Assembly (NCBI GenBank): GCA_030549495.1
Contig: JAUIRK010000867.1
Coordinates: forward strand, 124,001 to 188,000
Length of the DNA stretch: 64,000 nucleotides
Reading direction: 5' to 3'
Source of the DNA: Nectonema munidae
Lineage: Eukaryota; Nematomorpha; Nectonematoida; Nectonematidae
Part shown: positions 58,096-64,000 of the stretch, one piece after another
Layout: every line of letters starts with the position of its first letter
How positions within the stretch are numbered: position 1 is the first letter of the stretch
Translations under genes and position numbers: made by a program
Notes under the pieces: generated by a model
The model's input: only the letters and a program-made list of their open reading frames with translations
The model's database searches: none
What the model was told of the DNA's origin: nothing

Positions 58096-59128
58096 TTTCG
58101 TGTTTTTTACTAGAAATTTCTATATCTTTTGCTATCTTTCGGTAAAAGATTTTAATTTCTTTAGACACTGGTCCTCAAAGGGTTCAACCCTTTCAGAATT
58201 AAATGCTACACCAATGCTCCATAAATAAGAGATAATAAGTTGTCAAAGCGTCGGCCTTAATCTGTTAATACCATCCTTCCCATCAACTTCTCATCTGTCT
58301 GCATAAGTCTATGTATAAGTTTCGAATGACAGAACATCACAATTTTTAAAGGCTTGAAAGTGTCAAAAATTAAATATTTAAAACTGTCTGAATTTAAGGT
58401 ATTGTTGAAGCAGGTTCAAACACTAAAAAAGAAGAAAACAAAATGCTTCCTCAATTTTATATAATTATTTCAAATAATTATACGCTATAGGCAACAATCA
58501 TGTTTATCCCTCGATAAGACCGGATTGTGTAAAAGTTTCACAAATATTAAAAAAACACATGTGTGCAAATGAAGAGACACAGCTCAATTAATTCATTAAT
58601 TTTGGGTAAATCTTAAAAAGAATTCTTACCTACAAGAGTGTGTACAAACAGTCGAACTTCTTTAAGAATGATCGACTTTTTTCAAAAAACACTTCAAATC
58701 ACCTTCAATTCAATTTTTTTCTTCAATATTTTTAATTTATTTTAAGTCTTTTTTCAGTATTAATTTAGTTAATTTAAGATTTGAAGTATAAACTAATTTA
58801 AAGAATTAAACATATTAAACTAATTTTAATAATTAACAATGATAAAGAAAACATCTCTTAGGATCGAAAATGTATGCTGGATTCAAGGGGATTCAACTCA
58901 AAAAATGAGAATTTAGCTTGAAAGTCAACTCGTTTTGTCTAACTGTTAATCTTGTACACGGATTGTGCAACATTATCCATATGTTCAATATAATAATTTT
59001 AGTATTGGCCTAAGGAGAGAGACATTGTGCACATTTTAACCATTGTATTTATTGCGCCTATGAGAAAGCTATGAGACACAATTAGCGATGTTTTCTAAAT
59101 ATTTATAGAGAATCTGCCATTTTTAGTT

Positions 59129-59414
59129 CTATTTTGTCTTTATGTAACTGTATCTAAATTTAAATTTATGATTTTGTTGTGTTTATATTGTTTTTGACAT
59201 GTGTTGTCATATTTATTTAAAATTTTTTAACATTATTTTCAGACTAATTTTAAAATATAAAATTTAATTGCCAATTCCTTGTGAAAAAATTGGAAAATAT
59301 AATCTGAAAATAGTCAAAAAAAAGTTTCAATAAAAATGACAACACATGTCAAAACAATATGAAAACAACAAAATCAAAAATTTATATCCAGTAGAAGTGC
59401 AAAAAGACAAAAGT
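59129..59414. mobile_element. Foldback element with long arms
   Basis: The arms, about 85 bp each, include TTTTTGACATGTGTTGTCAT on the left and ATGACAACACATGTCAAAAC on the right, with outer parts TTTTGTCTTTATG / CAAAAAGACAAAAG. TA stands beside both outer ends. Transcripts would form a long hairpin. Confidence 0.75.
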
Positions 59415-59419
59415 ATATC

Positions 59420-61750
59420 TGTACGAAAAATAGAGATTATGTTGCAATAAAAGCCAACACAAAAAAATAACTTTTAATATATATTTTTTCTTCAATGTTT
59501 GTAACCATATGGAGTGGTCCTTCTTTACTAGAAAACGGAATTTAAAGTTGGGTAAAAATAATTAAAATTTTCAAGTATTTGGAATCGGAATTGAATTTTT
59601 TTGTGAGTACTTAGAATCGGGTATTTTCCTTCCTATTCAGAAAACGTTGGTCATAGTATGTTCAATATAGAGGTTTGACTTTATTTTTTGTCCTACGCCT
59701 AAAAATATAGATTTGACGAAATCAATCCAACTCTTTTTAGATAGCAGAAAACTTGACCTTGAATAATACGACTATACTAAAAACAAGATCTTCAAGATCT
59801 CCTTACCGTTTCAAAATATTTAGAGGTACACATGCACAGACATTACGATTCCTGTTATTTATGGAATAGGAACTTTTGAAATCCAGCCTTCTACATCTTT
59901 CCTTTGTCGAGATTCAAAAAAAATCAAAATACCCATAATCAATGAATACCAAAATATAATGTGTTCTATTCCTAATTGTTTTTCATGCCAAAAGTTGGTT
60001 TTAAATTGAGTGAACCATTAACATTTTTTTATTTTGTTTTTTATCTTCAAGATATTAATCTTGAACAACATACTTTTTGTCTCCGTAATTCCTTACGTAT
60101 CTTCTCCCCTAACTAGGTAATACCAAGCGATCCTTAAGGGTCTTATATCCATCCAACAAAGGGCAATATTTATTCCTTTTCACCGTACATCTGAAATTCA
60201 CCAAGATTTGAAGATCTTAACAAAAATTCTATCAATTAAAAAATAAGAACCGGAGTTTCATTCAAATTAACCGATTTTTGATTATTGTTCCTGTAGAGGG
60301 AAACAAAGAAACGTGAATTTCCAATGGAATTCAATTTTGTTTGTATTAAAATTATAATTAACTAAAACAATTTCAAAACCCAATAGGTTTGATATTTTAA
60401 TCTAGTAAAATTATACATAACTAAAACAAATTTAAAAATCAGATTAAGAACTTTTTAAATTATTTTTAAAGATCAGTTCTGGATTAAACATTAAATATCA
60501 AATCACTTCAATAATCCGTTAATGACTTGATCATATCAAGGATAAGAAAATTGAAAACAAGGCTTAACACGGATAAAATAATTATTTCGTCTTATCCATC
60601 TATGCATTAACATTTTATTAGTATAATTGTAGAAATGATGAATTGAAAAAAGTCAAAAAAAGTAATACCATATGTTATTTGAAAAAATGAAGTGGCATAT
60701 TTGAACAATTTTATATGTTGAGACAGAGAGAGCTTAAAGCTTCTTCTCAGATCGTGATCCGTGTTTCAGTGAGGAGCACAATAAGTTACTAAAGCAGATA
60801 TCATTCGAAGACATTTAGTTATAATTTTTTATATAACTTATTATATAGGGCATTTAAAAATTGAACAAAAAATTGTTAAATATTGACCTAAAAAATAATT
60901 AATAGTAATCTATAATTTTTATGGAAAAAAATTTGTATTTTTTTATTGAAAAATAAAATGCTAAAAAAAATTTATTAAATTTTCAAATAAAATTCAAAGA
61001 GTAATATAATTTATTGGGCACAGGATTTAAAACGGTGAATTTTGGCCGACACTCGACTTTATCAAACCACTATACTATTGAATAGGGTAGAAGTTGAAAA
61101 CTGGAAGGATTAGTGAAGAAGAAGACTGTGTGGTATAACGAAGAATATGTTTTTATCACGACTTCAATATAATTACTGGCTTGTGTAAATGAAATTTAAA
61201 TTTTAAATTTTCAATGTAAATTGTAAAAATATTTTGTGATAGGAACTATATAAATTAAAACATAAACTAGTAGCATTTTTATGATAATGCATAGTTTTAG
61301 ACTTTAGATACTCGGTTCTATTTTTGAACAGAATTGGGTCTTGAAAAATTTTTTATAAACAATTTTGTCACTTAAAACATAGCGCCGTAGAGTACATCTT
61401 AGAAATTTAAATCTTTTAATGCTCAGATTTTGAAACGAATCGTCTGTTATCTTTTTTAAATGAGTTTTTTTTAATTCAAAACAGATTATTTTATTTTATG
61501 GGACACTGCTGCCCAATGAGGTTTAATATATTTAAAAAAAACTTCAAAAAAGAAACAAAATTCCATATGAATAATTTTGGAAGAAGGAATTTCAAAAAAG
61601 CTCTATTTCCCTATAAAAAAATTTTTATAAAAAAATAAACGTATTTATTATATTATTTCTTCAACCAGCCGCCTCAAAAATGTTAAAATAGAAAAATTAA
61701 CTTTATTTCAAAAAATTTATTAACGGCTATTTTTTCGGCATTCATTTCAT
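59420..61750. other. Intergenic stretch without recognised gene
   Basis: No coding frame or defined repeat border. TAACCATATGGAGTGGTCC near 59503 echoes TAACCATAAGGAGTAGTGTC near 32287. A segment near 61010-61070 faintly matches one near 29615-29690. Both are probably old repeats. Confidence 0.35.
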
Positions 61751-62016
61751 ATATTGATCAGTGCCCGCGCTAAGCAAAAATTTTAGGGGGCTTCATTGGG
61801 GCGCTAATTTTGGAACTATCAGAGTTCAAGCCATATCTATACACATTACATTTTCATGAAAGAAATTATCATGCATGTTAGATGTTTGTCATATTTTTTT
61901 AGGGTAATGAAATTTTTTTAAGGGAACTTGAAAATTACCTGGGGAAATAGTTATAGGCTTGAGAAATAGTAGGGAGGGGGGCTTATGCCCAAGGTAGCGC
62001 GGGTTCTGATATTGAT
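61751..62016. mobile_element. hAT-type MITE with perfect 8-bp target duplication
   Basis: ATATTGAT stands at 61751-61758 and 62009-62016. The element (61759-62008) starts CAGTGCCCGCGCTA and ends TAGCGCGGGTTCTG. Confidence 0.9.
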
Positions 62017-62114
62017 ATATCAATTCTTATCACTATCTTTTATTCTTTTTCACTGGATATATCAAATTTGACATTTTAGCGGGTGCAGATGTCAGAATTA
62101 TTTTTTAGAGGTTG

Positions 62115-62310
62115 CTGATGCCATAATTGCTATTGTAAGCAAACATAAGTTTTATACTTATTAAAAATTGGGAGACAAGATGTCAATGTACATGTGTTAT
62201 TAAAAAGAAATAATTATAAGTATTTTGGATAAAGTAAAAATTGAAAAAACAAAATGTTTGAAAATTGAGAATGCGGATGTTATTGCAGATGTTGAAACTT
62301 AAATGATCCC
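62115..62310. repeat. Dispersed repeat copy 3
   Basis: It shares TAAGCAAACAT, GTTTTATACTTATTA, GATGTCAATGTACATG and GGATAAAGTAAAAATTGAAA with the copies at 37139 and 55200. Confidence 0.6.
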
Positions 62311-62808
62311 CTTTGATGAGGATGTTAAGAGGATGTAAAAAATTTTGCGGATAATCCAAAATTTCCATTTCTAAAACCAATGCATTGATCTAAATTTTTC
62401 ACAGTAAAATCATTAATTAAAAAAGTCGCCCTTCAAAATTTTCATTCAATAATTATAACATTGGCGGTAATTACTAAAAATTATTTGATAATAGAAGTAA
62501 ACTTAATTTACCGCAAATCAAGATGGAATTGCAACAATATTTTAAATATTTTGTATCTTATATTTTAAAAGCACCAAATACTGATCATTTTAATTAATTT
62601 CAAAATTAACAAGATTAGATTAATTAATATTCAAAAAGAGTGGTAAGCATCGTTTAACAAAAAAATAAATTTTGAAGTTTACTTTTTTGAATTATTTTTC
62701 TATTTAAAATTGAAAATGTTTAAGCACTTTAAGAGAACTTAAAACAAAACTAAATAATATCAAGTCTTTCATTTTTAAACCCCTTTTAAAAATTCAGAGC
62801 GAAGATTG

Positions 62809-63176
62809 CACTAGAGCAGGGGTTTTCAAAATGTGGTCCGCGGACCACAGATGGTTCGCTAGATCAAGAAAGAGGGCGTGTCATATAATTTATTAGCCAT
62901 GACATTCCAATTAATAAAAAATTTAGCCATCACCCATTTGTTATAATTAGTGATTTAGTATTGTAATTTTGACCTACTCCGAGGTGCATGTTGGCTATGC
63001 CCTAAGGCTAAGTAAGCCTTAAACAAGTTTTTGGGCATGGCTATGTGATATTTTCATCAAATATTTCTGTATAAATTCCATAAGGGTTTATAAGGGGTCC
63101 GTGGTAAGGCCTGAATTACAAAAGAACAAAAGGGTCCGCCATTCAAAAAGTTTGAAAACCAAAAACTGCACTAGAA
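62809..63176. mobile_element. hAT-type MITE with 8-bp target duplication
   Basis: CACTAGAG at 62809-62816 and CACTAGAA at 63169-63176 flank an element that starts CAGGGGTTTTCAAAATGTGG and ends with GTTTGAAAACC and ACTG. Subterminal GGTCCGC phrases occur on both sides. Confidence 0.85.
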
Positions 63177-64000
63177 AGTTCGTTCCAAAGTAAAAAAAAT
63201 AATTTTTGCTTAAAAATCTAAAATTTATACTTATATTAGCATGAAATAAAATAAACATACAAACGGTAGTTATATATTTTATGCGAATTTTAATGCTGCT
63301 ACTGACCTTCAATCAAATTTCATAAATTGAGGAGTAATGAAGGACAAAGTTACACACAATAGACGTTTCAGGTGGTCATTAGTGAATCTACTAAGATACT
63401 TCATTTTGATTCATGCAAGTTTACGAAAGAGTTCTTCACATATATAAGTTGGTGCGAAACCTAAAGAATATTTGTGTGCATTTTCAATCAATGAAAATAT
63501 TTTCTTTCCGAAACGCTACTCCAAAAATCAAGAAGATAAAGATCCTTAAACATGAAAATGAGAAGAAATGCTTAGCATAAACGCAAGTAAGCTTGCTAAT
63601 TATCTCACTATTAAATTGATGCAAACTAGACTTTTCCACTTCAATAAAATTTCGAATTTTAGTTCCTAAATCTTTTGAGGCATGCAGAACGGCTTAGGAA
63701 TCAAACAGGATTGAACATTACCACATCTTCGTGTGCACGTTCAATTTCTTTCAAAAACTACCTGAAACCACAATGGTTGAAAACAAATTTACGAACCAAC
63801 TAACATTTACCATTTAATCTAACAAAACTGGTCCCATATGGTCCGCGTAATTTTTCCTACCATCCTGTTTACAGGCCGCAAAACGAAAGGTTGAGGAGCG
63901 CAGCATGCTGTCTTGAGGACCACTGAACTTCACAACACAATCTTCAGAATGAATAAGAAAAAAACAAAAAAAGAAACAATGCAAGAAAATCGTATCCTCC

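Overview
The window is A+T-rich animal DNA (about 70% A+T by eye) with long introns, many short non-autonomous DNA transposons and one dominant host gene. Its piggyBac, Tigger/pogo and hAT content and the style of the zinc-finger gene suggest an arthropod. A copepod such as a sea louse is possible, but the sequence cannot settle this.

The main content is one large minus-strand gene, read from about 38.4 kb down to the stop at 7889. I rebuilt it from 14 coding exons using GT/AG splice sites and phase matching. The joined coding length is 5268 nt (1755 residues plus a stop) with no frame conflict at any junction. The protein would be a nuclear C2H2 zinc-finger factor with eleven fingers in five widely spaced clusters, separated by Ser/Asn/Asp-rich low-complexity stretches. 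Four clusters end in an unusual finger whose last ligand pair is His-x-Cys instead of His-x3-His. Three of these are clear copies of one module with the core YHLKRH and the linker HTGNKP. From the third coding exon on, nearly every intron is phase 1, so exons can be skipped or exchanged without losing frame. This is the arrangement expected of an isoform-rich transcription factor.

Layout. 1-1680: no gene seen. 1681-3720: decayed piggyBac. 3865-3986: hAT transposase remnant. 4.0-7.9 kb: 3' flank and likely 3' UTR. 7.9-38.4 kb: the zinc-finger gene. Its last intron (8.4-14.3 kb) carries a deleted piggyBac (9247-10373), a nearly whole TTAA-flanked piggyBac (11647-14255) with a MITE nested in it, and small TTAA MITEs. 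Other introns hold a degraded retroelement fragment near 17.2-17.8 kb, an unrecognised G+C-richer reading frame at 25.66-26.12 kb, a broken Tigger-like transposon at 30.25-31.98 kb, hAT and Tigger MITEs and a SINE. 38.4-64 kb: no convincing protein gene. It holds repeats, microsatellite-rich blocks that may be regulatory or untranslated DNA for the zinc-finger gene, hAT MITEs with 8-bp target duplications, foldback elements and SINEs.

No rRNA, convincing tRNA, CRISPR array or bacterial-type operon is present.
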